Below, piece by piece: positions 13,232-22,643 of a stretch of DNA of 40,392 nt (position 1 is the first letter of the stretch; the number at the start of each line of letters is the position of its first letter). The notes under the pieces were generated by a model. The model was given only the letters and a program-made list of their open reading frames with translations. It made no database searches and had not been told where the DNA came from. The position numbers and the translations under genes are program-made. The DNA is from an uncultured SAR116 cluster alpha proteobacterium (GTDB taxonomy: Bacteria > Pseudomonadota > Alphaproteobacteria > Puniceispirillales > Marisalimonadaceae): NCBI GenBank assembly GCA_902618195.1, contig CACMZO010000010.1, forward strand, positions 1-40,392. The letters run 5' to 3'.

Positions 13232-14596
13232 ATGCTTGATTTATTAAAAATTGCTAAAACAGAGGCTAATGGAGATGATCTTTTAAAATTAATATCTTCA
13301 TTATATAAGTCATCTGATATAAGACCAAAAGGATATTCAAATGCTATTGTTTGGGAAGGTGGAAACTTTGATAAAAATATTGCCCCAATAGCACATTCAT
13401 TAACTGATGCTTATGCGCTTTTAGGTACAATTGCAACAATTGATATTTTAAATTTACCATTTTATGCAGTTCCAATGTGGTCTCAAATTAGACATGACAA
13501 AAATTTAGAGCCCTTGAGTTGGTTTGGAAATATGCCTATGACTTCAATAAAATGGTCTACTGCAGGTGATGCTTATGTCAATGATAAAAATGGATCTAGA
13601 GTGGTTGTGATGGGAAAGTCTGGAAATGCTCCTTTAAGAACACAAGCTGGGGTATACTGTAATGTTAGACCATATGGCCCAATAACCGTAGTAAGATGTA
13701 TGCCATGTCTACCATATTCTCAAAATAAGCAAAAGTTTGAAGTTAGCAAAGATACAGGCATTATACATTCCGAAATGAATACACCTGGAATACAAATGGC
13801 TTATGCAGGAAGGCTTTTTTTAAAAATGATTAGTGAAACTGGCAAGCTTGGTAGAATTGCCTTTAAACCAACTCAGGCAATGGAAGATGGTATCAATGCA
13901 GGAATAATAACTTGGTTGCTTGAAGATACAAAATTTAAAATCGGTAGAAAATGGGCAGTAAATGCTTACGAAGAACATAAAGAGAGTATTAATAAAATTA
14001 TAAATTTACTTCCTAAAGATTTTAAATCAGGCATGGAAAATTGGACGGGACAAATTGAACAACACATATCTGATACAAATTATGGTCTTTTAGTTTGGGA
14101 TTTGATTGAAAAGAAAGAATGTGTAGTTTTAGCTACTGACTTGGACGGTGACAGACTGACTGACCTTCTTGCAGATATATCAGATCCTTTAAGACGATTT
14201 GGTGATATCATTCTAAATCATATTAATAATGATAAAAAAATGAATATATTATGGAATGAATTAGGTTATACAACTGGTAATGGAAGAGACATGACTTCAG
14301 TAATGCACAGAATGGATGGTCCACCAATACATGAACAAACACTTGGTTCAGCTGATGCAATGTTACTGCGATTATTAGATGGAGATGAAAGTATGGGAGG
14401 AACAAAGCAACCTTATGATCCTAGAATTCATTTTGTTTTAATAAGAGATGCATATTTAGATGCAAACCCCAACAACCAAGCACTTAAAGAATGGTTCGAT
14501 ATAAATTTAAAAAAATTTGATGATATTTATGGTGATACAAGACCAGGGTTTATTGAAGGTTATAAATTACTCAAAGAAAATATTACTCCTTGGTAG
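13232..14596 (+). CDS. Unrecognised conserved-looking 454-aa cytosolic protein
   Basis: I do not recognise this protein. It has no signal peptide and no clear membrane helix. It is rich in short polar motifs that look constrained, such as VWEGGNFDKNIAPIAHS (about 42-58), MWSQIRHDKNLEPLSWFGNMP (77-97), RCMPCLPYSQ, WTGQIEQHISDTNYG, ATDLDGDRLTDLLADISDPLR, MHRMDGPPIHEQ, DGDESMGGTKQPYDPR and GDTRPGFIEGY. Abundant Asp, His, Trp and Gly suggest an enzyme or ligand-binding protein, possibly metal-dependent. The start is supported by AAGGGA five bases upstream. Base composition matches the neighbours. It converges on the aminotransferase at 14598 with a one-base gap. Confidence 0.75.
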   Translation: MLDLLKIAKTEANGDDLLKLISSLYKSSDIRPKGYSNAIVWEGGNFDKNIAPIAHSLTDAYALLGTIATIDILNLPFYAVPMWSQIRHDKNLEPLSWFGNMPMTSIKWSTAGDAYVNDKNGSRVVVMGKSGNAPLRTQAGVYCNVRPYGPITVVRCMPCLPYSQNKQKFEVSKDTGIIHSEMNTPGIQMAYAGRLFLKMISETGKLGRIAFKPTQAMEDGINAGIITWLLEDTKFKIGRKWAVNAYEEHKESINKIINLLPKDFKSGMENWTGQIEQHISDTNYGLLVWDLIEKKECVVLATDLDGDRLTDLLADISDPLRRFGDIILNHINNDKKMNILWNELGYTTGNGRDMTSVMHRMDGPPIHEQTLGSADAMLLRLLDGDESMGGTKQPYDPRIHFVLIRDAYLDANPNNQALKEWFDINLKKFDDIYGDTRPGFIEGYKLLKENITPW

Positions 14597-14597
14597 T

Positions 14598-15761
14598 TTA
14601 ATTAAACTCTTCTTCTAATCTATTTAAAATATTTTCAAGAAATTTAACATCTGCTGCAAAACAAAGACGTAAAAAGTTATCTCCAGTCTTTCCAAATGCA
14701 ACTCCTGGAGCTAAACCAACTTGAGTTTTTTTAATAAGATTTTTACAAAAACTTATAGAATCTTGAGCATCATTTACTTTGAAGAAAAAATAAAAAGCTG
14801 ACTCTGGTTTATTTATTTTTAATCTAGTCCAATGTTTCATTTTGTTAAAAACAAAATCTCTAGAAACATGAAGATTGTTCATAACTTCATCAACTAAAAA
14901 TTTATGATTTTTTAATGCCTCTATAAAACCCTTTTGTATAAATTCAGGTACTCCTGTTGTAGATATCTGAATTAATTTCGCTATATGCTGACCTAAATAT
15001 TCAGGATGTGTAATCCAACCTACTCTCCATCCTGTCATATTGAAACTTTTAGAAGATGAATTTATAACTAATAATTTATCCTCTGGTTCACTTAAAGATA
15101 AAAAACTTGATGATGCATTCCCTTGGTAGACAATTCTATGATAAACTTCATCCGCCAATAACCAACAATTTTTCTCTCTTACGTGATCTAAAATAATTTG
15201 TTGTTCATTTGAATTAAGCATCCACCCTGTTGGATTATTAGGACTATTTATAAAAACTAATTTTGTTTTATCAGTAATCGCATTTAAAAGTTTATTTAGA
15301 TCTAAAGTCCATGTTTTATCAAAGTCTAAACTAACTTCATTTATTACAGCTTCTCTTAGAACTACAGATGATCTAATATTTGGCCAAACTGGTCCAACTA
15401 TTACAACCTCATCACCCTTTTCAAGAACAATTTCACAACAAATTTTAATGCCAAGCATACCACCATTTACTATAGAATGTTGAAAAGGTGATGTCTTAAG
15501 ATCAAACATTTGATTCATATATTTGGATATTTCTTCTCTTACCTCAGGAATTCCATTTTGATAAGTATAGAATGTTTCACCAGCTTTAAGTGCATTAATC
15601 GTTTCATTGTAAATTAACTTGTCTGTTGAGATGTTACCTTCTCCAAACCAAGCTGGATAAACTACTTTTCCAGTTTCTTTTGTAAAATTCCTACCATAGT
15701 TTGCAATTTCCATAATTGGAGTTTCTTTAATTTGTAAAATATTTTTATTTATAGAATTCAT
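14598..15761 (-). CDS. PLP-dependent class I/II aminotransferase
   Basis: A fold-type I aminotransferase of 387 residues. Key residues are N175 in NSPNNPTGW, D204 and Y207 in LADEVYHRIVY, the PLP lysine K238 in SSSKSFNMTGWRVGW, and the C-terminal arginine in FLRLCFAAD. The N-terminal YPAWFGEGNISTDKLI motif places it with aspartate/alanine-type transaminases rather than with the gene at 1632. The substrate is unknown. It follows alaS by 4 bases and probably shares a transcript with it; the downstream end abuts the unrecognised 454-aa gene on the other strand. Confidence 0.88.
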   Translation of the reverse strand: MNSINKNILQIKETPIMEIANYGRNFTKETGKVVYPAWFGEGNISTDKLIYNETINALKAGETFYTYQNGIPEVREEISKYMNQMFDLKTSPFQHSIVNGGMLGIKICCEIVLEKGDEVVIVGPVWPNIRSSVVLREAVINEVSLDFDKTWTLDLNKLLNAITDKTKLVFINSPNNPTGWMLNSNEQQIILDHVREKNCWLLADEVYHRIVYQGNASSSFLSLSEPEDKLLVINSSSKSFNMTGWRVGWITHPEYLGQHIAKLIQISTTGVPEFIQKGFIEALKNHKFLVDEVMNNLHVSRDFVFNKMKHWTRLKINKPESAFYFFFKVNDAQDSISFCKNLIKKTQVGLAPGVAFGKTGDNFLRLCFAADVKFLENILNRLEEEFN

Positions 15762-15765
15762 TATA

Positions 15766-18417
15766 TTATTTATTAATCAAATTTCTTTTTAATAAGTTGA
15801 TTGCGTTTTGTACACCTTTAACATTTTGTCCACCAGACTGAGCCATATCCGGCCTTCCTCCACCTGGCTTGCCATCAACTTTAGTAGAAATTAAATTAAC
15901 TAATTCTACTGCATTTAATTTATTTGTTATTTCTTTTCTTATATTTACAACACAAGAAACCTTTTCATTAATTGTTGAAACTATACAAACAACATCTAAC
16001 TTATTTTTATTTAACATTTTTTCAGCATATGATCTCAATTCTTTAGGTTGTAATTCTTCACTGACAAATGAAAAAAATTTAAAACCATTTATCATCTCTG
16101 AGTTCACTAAAACGTCATATTCATCAGACTTTATCTGGTTTTTTATTTTTTTTAATTTTGTATTTTCTTCTATTAATTGATCTATTTTTTTTATAATATT
16201 TGATGAATTTATATTTAATTTTAATGTAATTGTTTTAATAATTTCATTTTTATCCTCATAATACAACATTGCACTTTTTCTTGTAACAGCTTCAATTCTC
16301 CTTACCCCAGATGCTACTCCGCTTTCTCCAATAATTTTGAATCTTATAGTTTCACCAACTGATTGTAAATGAGTACCACCACATAATTCAACTGACCACG
16401 CTATTCTTTTTTTTGTTATTGATTTCCCCATAGAAACGACCCTTACTTCATCTCCATATTTTTCACCAAAAAGAGCTATTGCACCTTTTTCCATTGCTGA
16501 TTTTTGATCCATAATTTCAGTATTTACTTTGTCATTTTGATATATTTTTTTATTAATAACATCTTCTATCTTTTGTAAAACATTTGATTGAATTGGATGA
16601 TTTAAATTAAAATCAAATCTTAATTTTTCATTACTAACTAATGATCCTTTTTGTTTAACATTTGTCCCAAATTCCTCTCTAAGTGCTTCATGAAGAAGAT
16701 GTGTGGAGGTGTGATGTGAAGAAATTTCTTTTCTATTTTCTGTATCTACTTCTAAATTAAATAAGTCGTCTATATTTATATAACCCTTTGTGACTTTTAC
16801 TTTATGCAAAAATATAAATTTATCTGCGACATTTATTTTTTTACAATCTAAAACTTTTATCTTTGTATTTTTAGAGCTAATTTCACCAACGTCACCTTTC
16901 TGGCCACCACTTTCAGCATAAAATACTGTAGTATCAAAGATTAAGTCTCCTTTTTCAGTTTCTTTTAAACTATTAGATAGTTTATTATTTTTAATAATAC
17001 TTAAACATTTTCCTTCACATGTTAAATTGTCATAACCAACAAATTTTGTTGATGAGTGATTATTTAAAGTCTTAATTATCTCTGAACTAATTTCATTGTC
17101 TCCTGAACCAGCCCATGCTGCTCTTGCTCTACTTTTCTGTTTTTTCATTTCCTTTTCAAAGTTTTGTTCATCTACCTTCCATCCATGACCTTTTAAAACA
17201 TCTTGAGTTAAATCTAATGGAAATCCATATGTGTCATATAATTCGAAAGCTTTTTTTCCTGAAAATACTTTTTTACTATTTTTTTGTAAAATCTCACTAT
17301 TTAGTATTTCCAAACCTCTATCTAAAGTTTCCCTAAATTTTAGTTCTTCATTTAGAATGATATTTTTAACAAAATCTTTATTTTCATATAATTCGGGATA
17401 TGCAGACCCCATTTCACCTACAAGGTAATCAGATAATTCATTCATAAATGGTTTTTGATAACCTAATATATTTGAATGTCTAATAGCTCTTCTCAATATT
17501 CTTCTTAAGACATAGCCTCTTCCGTCATTGCTAGGAAGCACCCCTTCAGCAATTAAAAATACACTTGATCTAATATGATCTGCTATTACTCTATGTGAAG
17601 CGGCATTTTTTATTGTAACTTTAGACTTTGTTACTTCGGATGATGCTTTAATTAAGTTTTTAAATAAATCTGTTTCATAATTATCATGAGTGCCTTGCAG
17701 TAAAGCTGATATCCTTTCTAAACCCATACCTGTATCAATGCTAGGTTTTGGTAAATTTACTCTTGTCTTAGTATCAATCTGCTCAAATTGCATAAAAACA
17801 AGATTCCAGATTTCTATAAACCTATCTCCATCCTCATCTTTTGACCCAGGTGGGCCACCTTTAACACTTTCACCATGATCAAAGAAAATTTCTGAGCATG
17901 GGCCACATGGCCCAGTATCACCCATACTCCAAAAATTATCACTTGTTTTAATTTTAATAATTTTTCTTTCGTCAAGATTACCAATTTTTTTCCATAGACG
18001 CTCAGCTTCTTCATCTTCATGAAATATTGTCACTAATAATTTATTTTCAGGAATTTCAAATACTTTAGTAAGCAAATCCCATGAATGATGTATTGCTTGT
18101 TCCTTAAAATAATCCCCAAATGAAAAGTTTCCTAACATTTCAAAGAATGTATGGTGACGTGCAGTATGACCTACATTCTCTAAATCATTATGCTTACCAC
18201 CAGCTCTAAGGCATTTTTGAGAAGTGACAGCCTTATCGTAATCTCTTTTTTCTACTCCAGTGAAAATATTTTTAAATTGGACCATACCTGAATTCGTGAA
18301 TAAAAGAGTTGGATCGTTATCAGGTACTAAATTACTAGATTTAATTTCTTTATGACTATTTTTCTTAAAATACTTTACAAAAGTATTTCTTATTTCTGAA
18401 AGATTCACATTCTTCAT
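15766..18417 (-). CDS. alaS: Alanyl-tRNA synthetase
   Basis: Charges tRNA-Ala in the cytosol. At 883 residues it is full length. It has the class II catalytic core at the N-terminus (NSGMVQFKNIFTGVE; HHTFFEMLGNFSFGDYF; GRGYVLRRILRRAIRH), the editing domain with zinc-type motifs HTSTHLLHEAL and CGGTHLQSVGE, and the C-Ala domain ending in KPGGGRPDMAQSGG. It lies 68 bases downstream of recA on the same strand, a pairing common in proteobacteria. The partner tRNA-Ala at 37566 keeps the G3:U70 identity pair this enzyme reads. Confidence 0.97.
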   Translation of the reverse strand: MKNVNLSEIRNTFVKYFKKNSHKEIKSSNLVPDNDPTLLFTNSGMVQFKNIFTGVEKRDYDKAVTSQKCLRAGGKHNDLENVGHTARHHTFFEMLGNFSFGDYFKEQAIHHSWDLLTKVFEIPENKLLVTIFHEDEEAERLWKKIGNLDERKIIKIKTSDNFWSMGDTGPCGPCSEIFFDHGESVKGGPPGSKDEDGDRFIEIWNLVFMQFEQIDTKTRVNLPKPSIDTGMGLERISALLQGTHDNYETDLFKNLIKASSEVTKSKVTIKNAASHRVIADHIRSSVFLIAEGVLPSNDGRGYVLRRILRRAIRHSNILGYQKPFMNELSDYLVGEMGSAYPELYENKDFVKNIILNEELKFRETLDRGLEILNSEILQKNSKKVFSGKKAFELYDTYGFPLDLTQDVLKGHGWKVDEQNFEKEMKKQKSRARAAWAGSGDNEISSEIIKTLNNHSSTKFVGYDNLTCEGKCLSIIKNNKLSNSLKETEKGDLIFDTTVFYAESGGQKGDVGEISSKNTKIKVLDCKKINVADKFIFLHKVKVTKGYINIDDLFNLEVDTENRKEISSHHTSTHLLHEALREEFGTNVKQKGSLVSNEKLRFDFNLNHPIQSNVLQKIEDVINKKIYQNDKVNTEIMDQKSAMEKGAIALFGEKYGDEVRVVSMGKSITKKRIAWSVELCGGTHLQSVGETIRFKIIGESGVASGVRRIEAVTRKSAMLYYEDKNEIIKTITLKLNINSSNIIKKIDQLIEENTKLKKIKNQIKSDEYDVLVNSEMINGFKFFSFVSEELQPKELRSYAEKMLNKNKLDVVCIVSTINEKVSCVVNIRKEITNKLNAVELVNLISTKVDGKPGGGRPDMAQSGGQNVKGVQNAINLLKRNLINK

Positions 18418-18485
18418 AACAAAACCAATTAAAAAATATATTTAATTATTTTGTTAATATTAAAGCAAGTTTAAATAATAAAAAA

Positions 18486-19559
18486 TTACTCTTCTGTATT
18501 TTTTTCTTCAGAAACCTCTGGGTTCATCATAATATTATCAACTAATCCAGAGTTACTTCTAATTTTATTTTCTATTTCCAATGCAGTATCTGGATTATCT
18601 TTTAAATACTTTTTTGCATTTTCCTTACCTTGACCAATTCTTTGATCATTGTAAGAGAACCATGCACCAGCCTTATCGATAATTTCTGCTGCAACACCTA
18701 AATCTATAAGTTCTCCATGTTTTGAAATTCCCTCTCCGTACATAATGTCAAATTCTACAGTTCTAAAGGGAGGTGCAACTTTGTTTTTAACAACTTTAAC
18801 TCTTGTTTGATTTCCAACTATTTCATCCTTATCTTTTATAGCTCCAATTCTTCTTATATCGAGTCTTACAGATGAATAAAATTTTAAAGCATTTCCACCT
18901 GCTGTAGTTTCAGGACTTCCGAACATAACACCAATCTTTAACCTAATTTGATTTATGAATATAACTAGACAATTAGATTTAGATATTGATGAAGTAAGTT
19001 TTCGTAATGCTTGACTCATTAATCGAGCTTGAAGCCCAACATGTGTATCACCCATATCCCCCTCTAATTCAGCTCTTGGTACTAAAGCAGCAACCGAGTC
19101 TATAACCATTACTGATATAGCGCCTGATCTAACTAATGTATCAGCAATCTCTAATGCTTGTTCACCAGCATCAGGTTGTGAGATAAGTAATTCATCAATA
19201 TTTACACCCAATTTTTTAGCATAAACGGGATCTAAGGCATGTTCTGCATCTACAAAAGCACAGGAACCCCCTTGCTTTTGTGCTTCAGCAATAGCATGAA
19301 GAGCTAAAGTCGTCTTACCAGAACTTTCTGGACCATAAATCTCAATTATTCTACCTTTCGGAAAACCACCTATTCCAAGGGCAATATCTAACCCTAGTGA
19401 TCCTGTAGAAATTGATTGAATATCAATATTTTGATCATTTTCTCCTAATTTCATTACAGAACCTTTACCAAAGTTCTTTTCAATTTGTGAAATTGCACCT
19501 TCTAGTGCTAAATTTTTATTCTCATTATCCATGGAAAATTCAAGTACCTCAGCATTCAT
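18486..19559 (-). CDS. recA: Recombinase RecA
   Basis: RecA forms the strand-exchange filament and, when bound to single-stranded DNA, triggers LexA self-cleavage. The 357-residue protein has Walker [10 protein letters not shown] at 76-84, [20 protein letters not shown] (L1 region), and the L2 region [19 protein letters not shown]. It ends in an acidic tail. The ATG at 19559 is chosen over the internal Met at residue 10 because AGGAG lies 7 bases upstream. It is driven by a near-consensus promoter flanked and overlapped by GTTC-N7-GTTC type LexA boxes, so SOS induction is expected. Confidence 0.97.
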   Translation of the reverse strand: MNAEVLEFSMDNENKNLALEGAISQIEKNFGKGSVMKLGENDQNIDIQSISTGSLGLDIALGIGGFPKGRIIEIYGPESSGKTTLALHAIAEAQKQGGSCAFVDAEHALDPVYAKKLGVNIDELLISQPDAGEQALEIADTLVRSGAISVMVIDSVAALVPRAELEGDMGDTHVGLQARLMSQALRKLTSSISKSNCLVIFINQIRLKIGVMFGSPETTAGGNALKFYSSVRLDIRRIGAIKDKDEIVGNQTRVKVVKNKVAPPFRTVEFDIMYGEGISKHGELIDLGVAAEIIDKAGAWFSYNDQRIGQGKENAKKYLKDNPDTALEIENKIRSNSGLVDNIMMNPEVSEEKNTEE

Positions 19560-19588
19560 TTTTATACTCCTAAAAAATTTATAAGAAT

Positions 19589-19617
19589 ATAATATTCATG
19601 TTTTGTTCTTAAGTCAA
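19589..19617 (-). promoter_or_regulatory. recA sigma70-type promoter
   Basis: On the minus strand the -35 element TTGACT (complement of 19612-19617) and the -10 element TATTAT (complement of 19589-19594) are separated by exactly 17 bases. Each matches the consensus at five of six positions. The predicted start is near 19582, about 22 bases before the recA ATG, followed by AGGAG at 19567-19571. Confidence 0.7.
19594..19608 (-). promoter_or_regulatory. Second, degenerate LexA-type box inside the recA promoter
   Basis: The minus strand reads GAAC-AAAACAT-GAAT, one mismatch from GAAC-N7-GAAC. It lies between the -35 and -10 elements, a position where a repressor would block polymerase. Its centre is 29 bases from the perfect box at 19623-19637. 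Confidence 0.5.
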
Positions 19618-19622
19618 CAAAT

Positions 19623-19637
19623 GTTCACATTTTGTTC
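19623..19637 (-). promoter_or_regulatory. LexA (SOS) box upstream of recA
   Basis: GTTC-ACATTTT-GTTC on the plus strand (GAAC-N7-GAAC on the minus strand) is a perfect match to the alphaproteobacterial LexA direct-repeat operator. It lies just upstream of the recA -35 element and 3 bases beyond the dksA stop codon. Confidence 0.75.
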
Positions 19638-19640
19638 TTT

Positions 19641-20120
19641 TTAATCGTCTTTATGAATTTTTTCCATTTTTTCATGCCTTTCTTGAGCATCCAAACATAA
19701 GGATGCTATTGGCCTTGCTATTAATCTTTTAATACCAATAGGCTCATCTGTTTCTTCACAGTAACCGTAAGTACCTAAATCAATTCTTCTCAAAGCAGAG
19801 TCAATTTTACTAATTAATTTTCTTTCTCTATCTCTAGTACGTAATTGAATAGCAGCATTACTTTCAACTTGAGCTCTATCAGCAATATCAGGTCTCTGCA
19901 ATCCATCTTCAGATAGATCATCTTTAGTATCTGAAGCCTCATTTAATAACTCTTTTTTCCATATCAAAAGTTTTTGTCTAAAAAACTCTAAATGATTTTC
20001 ATTCATATATTCTTCAATGTCTGTAGGCACATAATTTTCAGGAAGTACAAGTCTAGATCCTTGAATGCCAGATTTATTTGAAGATTCATTGTTTATTTTA
20101 TTTTTATCTATAGAATTCAT
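19641..20120 (-). CDS. dksA: DksA/TraR-family RNA polymerase-binding factor
   Basis: DksA enters the polymerase secondary channel and, with ppGpp, represses stable RNA promoters. The 159-residue protein has a long coiled coil with a tip carrying DIADRA, the DxxDxA motif. The zinc-finger region is YGYCEETDEPI to SLCLDAQERHE, so only two of the four usual cysteines remain, as in other alphaproteobacterial DksA proteins. The start is backed by AAGGTG. It is transcribed toward recA, but recA has its own promoter directly after the dksA stop. hemA is divergent, 125 bases away. Confidence 0.9.
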   Translation of the reverse strand: MNSIDKNKINNESSNKSGIQGSRLVLPENYVPTDIEEYMNENHLEFFRQKLLIWKKELLNEASDTKDDLSEDGLQRPDIADRAQVESNAAIQLRTRDRERKLISKIDSALRRIDLGTYGYCEETDEPIGIKRLIARPIASLCLDAQERHEKMEKIHKDD

Positions 20121-20151
20121 TTAAAAACACCTTATATAAATTGTATGTAGG

Positions 20152-20178
20152 CTTATAATGAAACCTTTAAAAGTTCAA
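20152..20178 (-). promoter_or_regulatory. Possible dksA promoter
   Basis: The minus strand carries TTGAAC (complement of 20173-20178) and TATAAG (complement of 20152-20157). The 15-base spacer is shorter than ideal. The elements sit about 30 bases before the dksA ATG in the divergent dksA/hemA gap. No equally good match was seen on the hemA side. Confidence 0.35.
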
Positions 20179-20245
20179 CATATTTTTTAAAAAAAAAATA
20201 ATTACACTCAGAGATGCCAAATAAATAATCAACAAAATAACTTCT

Positions 20246-21475
20246 ATGAATAAACAACTATATAAAAATTTACTTGCCAATGAATTGACAAAAATAAAAA
20301 AAGAAAAAAGATATAGAATTTTTAATGAGATTAAGAGAGATGATTCTTTTCCGCTAGCAAAAAAAGCTTATAAAAATAAATTTAAAGATATACTCATTTG
20401 GTGTTCCAATGATTATCTCGGAATGAGTAGAAATGCGTCATCCATAAAAAGAGCAAAAGAATGTCTAGATAATTATGGAATTGGTTCAGGTGGAACAAGA
20501 AATATATCTGGAACCCATTCTCCTCTAGTTAAATTAGAGGCTGATTTAGCTAATTTACATTGCAAACAAAAAGCGTTGGTTTTTACATCTGGATATGTAG
20601 CAAATGAAAGTGCAATTGGTGCATTAACAAGTATTTTTAAGGATTCGATTATATTTTCTGATGAAAAAAACCATGCATCCATTATTTCCGGAATAAAAAA
20701 AAATAAATGTGAAAAATATATTTTTAATCATAATGATATGATTGATTTAGAAAATAAATTATCTTTAGTAAATATTAATCGCCCTAAAATTATTATATTT
20801 GAATCTATTTATTCAATGGATGGAAGTTTAGGAGACTTGGCTGGGATAGTTAATTTATCCAAAAAATATAATGCGTTTACTTATGTTGATGAAGTTCATG
20901 CAGTTGGCATGTATGGCAAAACAGGTGCAGGAATTTCAGAGAAATTTAATTTGCAAAATGATATTGATATTATTCAAGGAACACTAGCTAAAGCTTTTGG
21001 AACAATAGGAGGCTATATAGCATCTGATGATCTTATTTGTGATGCTATTAGATCTACAGCGAGTGGCTTTATCTTCACCACTTCGTTGCCTCCATTAGTA
21101 GCTGAGGGTGCAAGAGCATCCATTGAATATCTTAAATCTAATAGTGAATTAAGAATCAAACAGCAAGAAAACGTTAAATTTTTAAAAAATGAACTTTTAA
21201 AACATGACATAGAGATACTTAAAAATACAACCCATATTATCCCAGTGATGATTAGAGATGCTGAATTATGTAATAAAATAAGTAAACATTTACTTGATAA
21301 CTACGGTCATTATATTCAACCAATTAACTACCCAACTGTAAAAAAAGGAGAAGAGAGGTTAAGAGTTACACCAGGACCATTTCATAATAAAAAGATGATG
21401 TTAGATTTAGTTGATAGTTTAAAAGAAACATTTAGAAAATTTAATTTTACAAAAACCAGAATTAATGCAGCGTAA
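20246..21475 (+). CDS. hemA: 5-aminolevulinate synthase
   Basis: This is the C4 (Shemin) route enzyme: it condenses glycine with succinyl-CoA to 5-aminolevulinate, the first haem precursor. It is a PLP alpha-oxoamine synthase of 409 residues with CSNDYLGM (53-60), [12 protein letters not shown] (80-91), the VDEVHAVG motif with D215, and the PLP lysine K249 in [13 protein letters not shown]. The alpha-oxoamine synthase family also includes BioF and Kbl, but the N-terminal [15 protein letters not shown] and overall match favour ALAS. The C4 pathway in bacteria is typical of Alphaproteobacteria. hemH follows after 5 bases. Confidence 0.93.
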   Translation: MNKQLYKNLLANELTKIKKEKRYRIFNEIKRDDSFPLAKKAYKNKFKDILIWCSNDYLGMSRNASSIKRAKECLDNYGIGSGGTRNISGTHSPLVKLEADLANLHCKQKALVFTSGYVANESAIGALTSIFKDSIIFSDEKNHASIISGIKKNKCEKYIFNHNDMIDLENKLSLVNINRPKIIIFESIYSMDGSLGDLAGIVNLSKKYNAFTYVDEVHAVGMYGKTGAGISEKFNLQNDIDIIQGTLAKAFGTIGGYIASDDLICDAIRSTASGFIFTTSLPPLVAEGARASIEYLKSNSELRIKQQENVKFLKNELLKHDIEILKNTTHIIPVMIRDAELCNKISKHLLDNYGHYIQPINYPTVKKGEERLRVTPGPFHNKKMMLDLVDSLKETFRKFNFTKTRINAA

Positions 21476-21480
21476 ATAAA

Positions 21481-22497
21481 ATGATACAGAAACCCTCAAA
21501 TCATATAAAAACGAAATTTGATAAAATTGGTATCCTTTTAATAAACTTAGGTACACCTGAAAACACTGATTATTGGTCAATGAGAAAATACCTTAAACAA
21601 TTTCTTAGCGATAGACGTGTAATAGATGTGTTTAAACCTCTTTGGTGGTTAATCTTAAATGGACCTATCTTAGCCTTCAGACCTCAAAAATCTGGCAAAG
21701 CTTATAAACGAATTTGGGATAAAAAAAAAGGATCACCACTTAGATACATCACAGAAAGCCAGTTAAAAAAAATACAAGATAAGTTTAAATCAAATGATAC
21801 ATTAATATTTGATTATTCAATGAGATATGGGAAACCATCAATTAATGAAAAACTTGAACTTTTATTTCAAAAAGGTTGTTCTAAATTATTAATTTTGCCA
21901 CTTTATCCTCAGTACTCCGCAAGTACCACAGCATCAGTGCAAGATGAGGTGTTTAGATGGTTATTAAAAAAAAGATGGCAACCGTCCATTAGAACTATAG
22001 CTCCTTGGTTTGATAATGATAAATATATTACAAATATTGCAAATTCAATTCAGGAATCATTCAAAAAAACTGGAAAACCTGAACATCTTATTGTTTCTTT
22101 TCACGGTGTTCCTCGTAGATATTTATTATTAGGTGACCCTTATCATTGTCATTGCCAAAAAACTGGAAGATTAATAAAAGAAAAACTTAAATGGCCAGAT
22201 AATAAATTTACCGTTTCGTTTCAATCAAGATTTGGTCCTGAAGAGTGGTTAAAACCTTATACAGATGAAACCTTAATAGAACTTGCCAAAAATGGAACAA
22301 AAAAAATCAGTATAATTTCTCCTGGTTTCGTTACAGACTGTTTAGAAACACTTGATGAAATCAAAAATGAAGCTTTGGAAACTTTTCAAGAGCATGGTGG
22401 AAAAAACTTAAATTATATAAATTGCTTAAATGATGGGGAAAAAGGTATTTCATTATTATCTAAATTAATTCAAAATAATATTAAAGGATGGAATTAA
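21481..22497 (+). CDS. hemH: Ferrochelatase
   Basis: Inserts ferrous iron into protoporphyrin IX, the last step of haem synthesis, at the membrane surface. The 338-residue protein has LINLGTPE, DYSMRYGKPS, LPLYPQYSASTTASV, the catalytic histidine H208 in SFHGVPRRYLLLGDPYHCHC, and the acidic patch near LETLDEI. It starts 5 bases after hemA, so the first and last enzymes of haem synthesis form one operon. tRNA-Gly lies 60 bases downstream with its own likely promoter. Confidence 0.95.
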   Translation: MIQKPSNHIKTKFDKIGILLINLGTPENTDYWSMRKYLKQFLSDRRVIDVFKPLWWLILNGPILAFRPQKSGKAYKRIWDKKKGSPLRYITESQLKKIQDKFKSNDTLIFDYSMRYGKPSINEKLELLFQKGCSKLLILPLYPQYSASTTASVQDEVFRWLLKKRWQPSIRTIAPWFDNDKYITNIANSIQESFKKTGKPEHLIVSFHGVPRRYLLLGDPYHCHCQKTGRLIKEKLKWPDNKFTVSFQSRFGPEEWLKPYTDETLIELAKNGTKKISIISPGFVTDCLETLDEIKNEALETFQEHGGKNLNYINCLNDGEKGISLLSKLIQNNIKGWN

Positions 22498-22519
22498 TTT
22501 TAATTTGATTAAACCAATA

Positions 22520-22547
22520 TTTACATTTTTTAAAAAGATTGTATATT
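22520..22547 (+). promoter_or_regulatory. Likely promoter of tRNA-Gly
   Basis: TTTACA (22520-22525) and TATATT (22542-22547) are separated by 16 bases. Each is one mismatch from consensus, and they lie about 10 bases before the mature tRNA 5' end. Confidence 0.5.
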
Positions 22548-22557
22548 ACCAATACAT

Positions 22558-22631
22558 GCGGGTATTGTGTAGTGGTAAGACCTCAGCCTTCCAAGCTGAT
22601 GACGCGAGTTCGATTCTCGCTACCCGCTCCA
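22558..22631 (+). tRNA. tRNA-Gly (anticodon UCC)
   Basis: Acceptor GCGGGTA pairs with TACCCGC, followed by T73 and an encoded CCA. The anticodon loop CTTCCAA gives UCC for GGA/GGG. The T loop is TTCGATT. The gene is single, downstream of hemH and convergent with the EamA transporter gene. Confidence 0.95.
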
Positions 22632-22643
22632 TAGATATAAATT

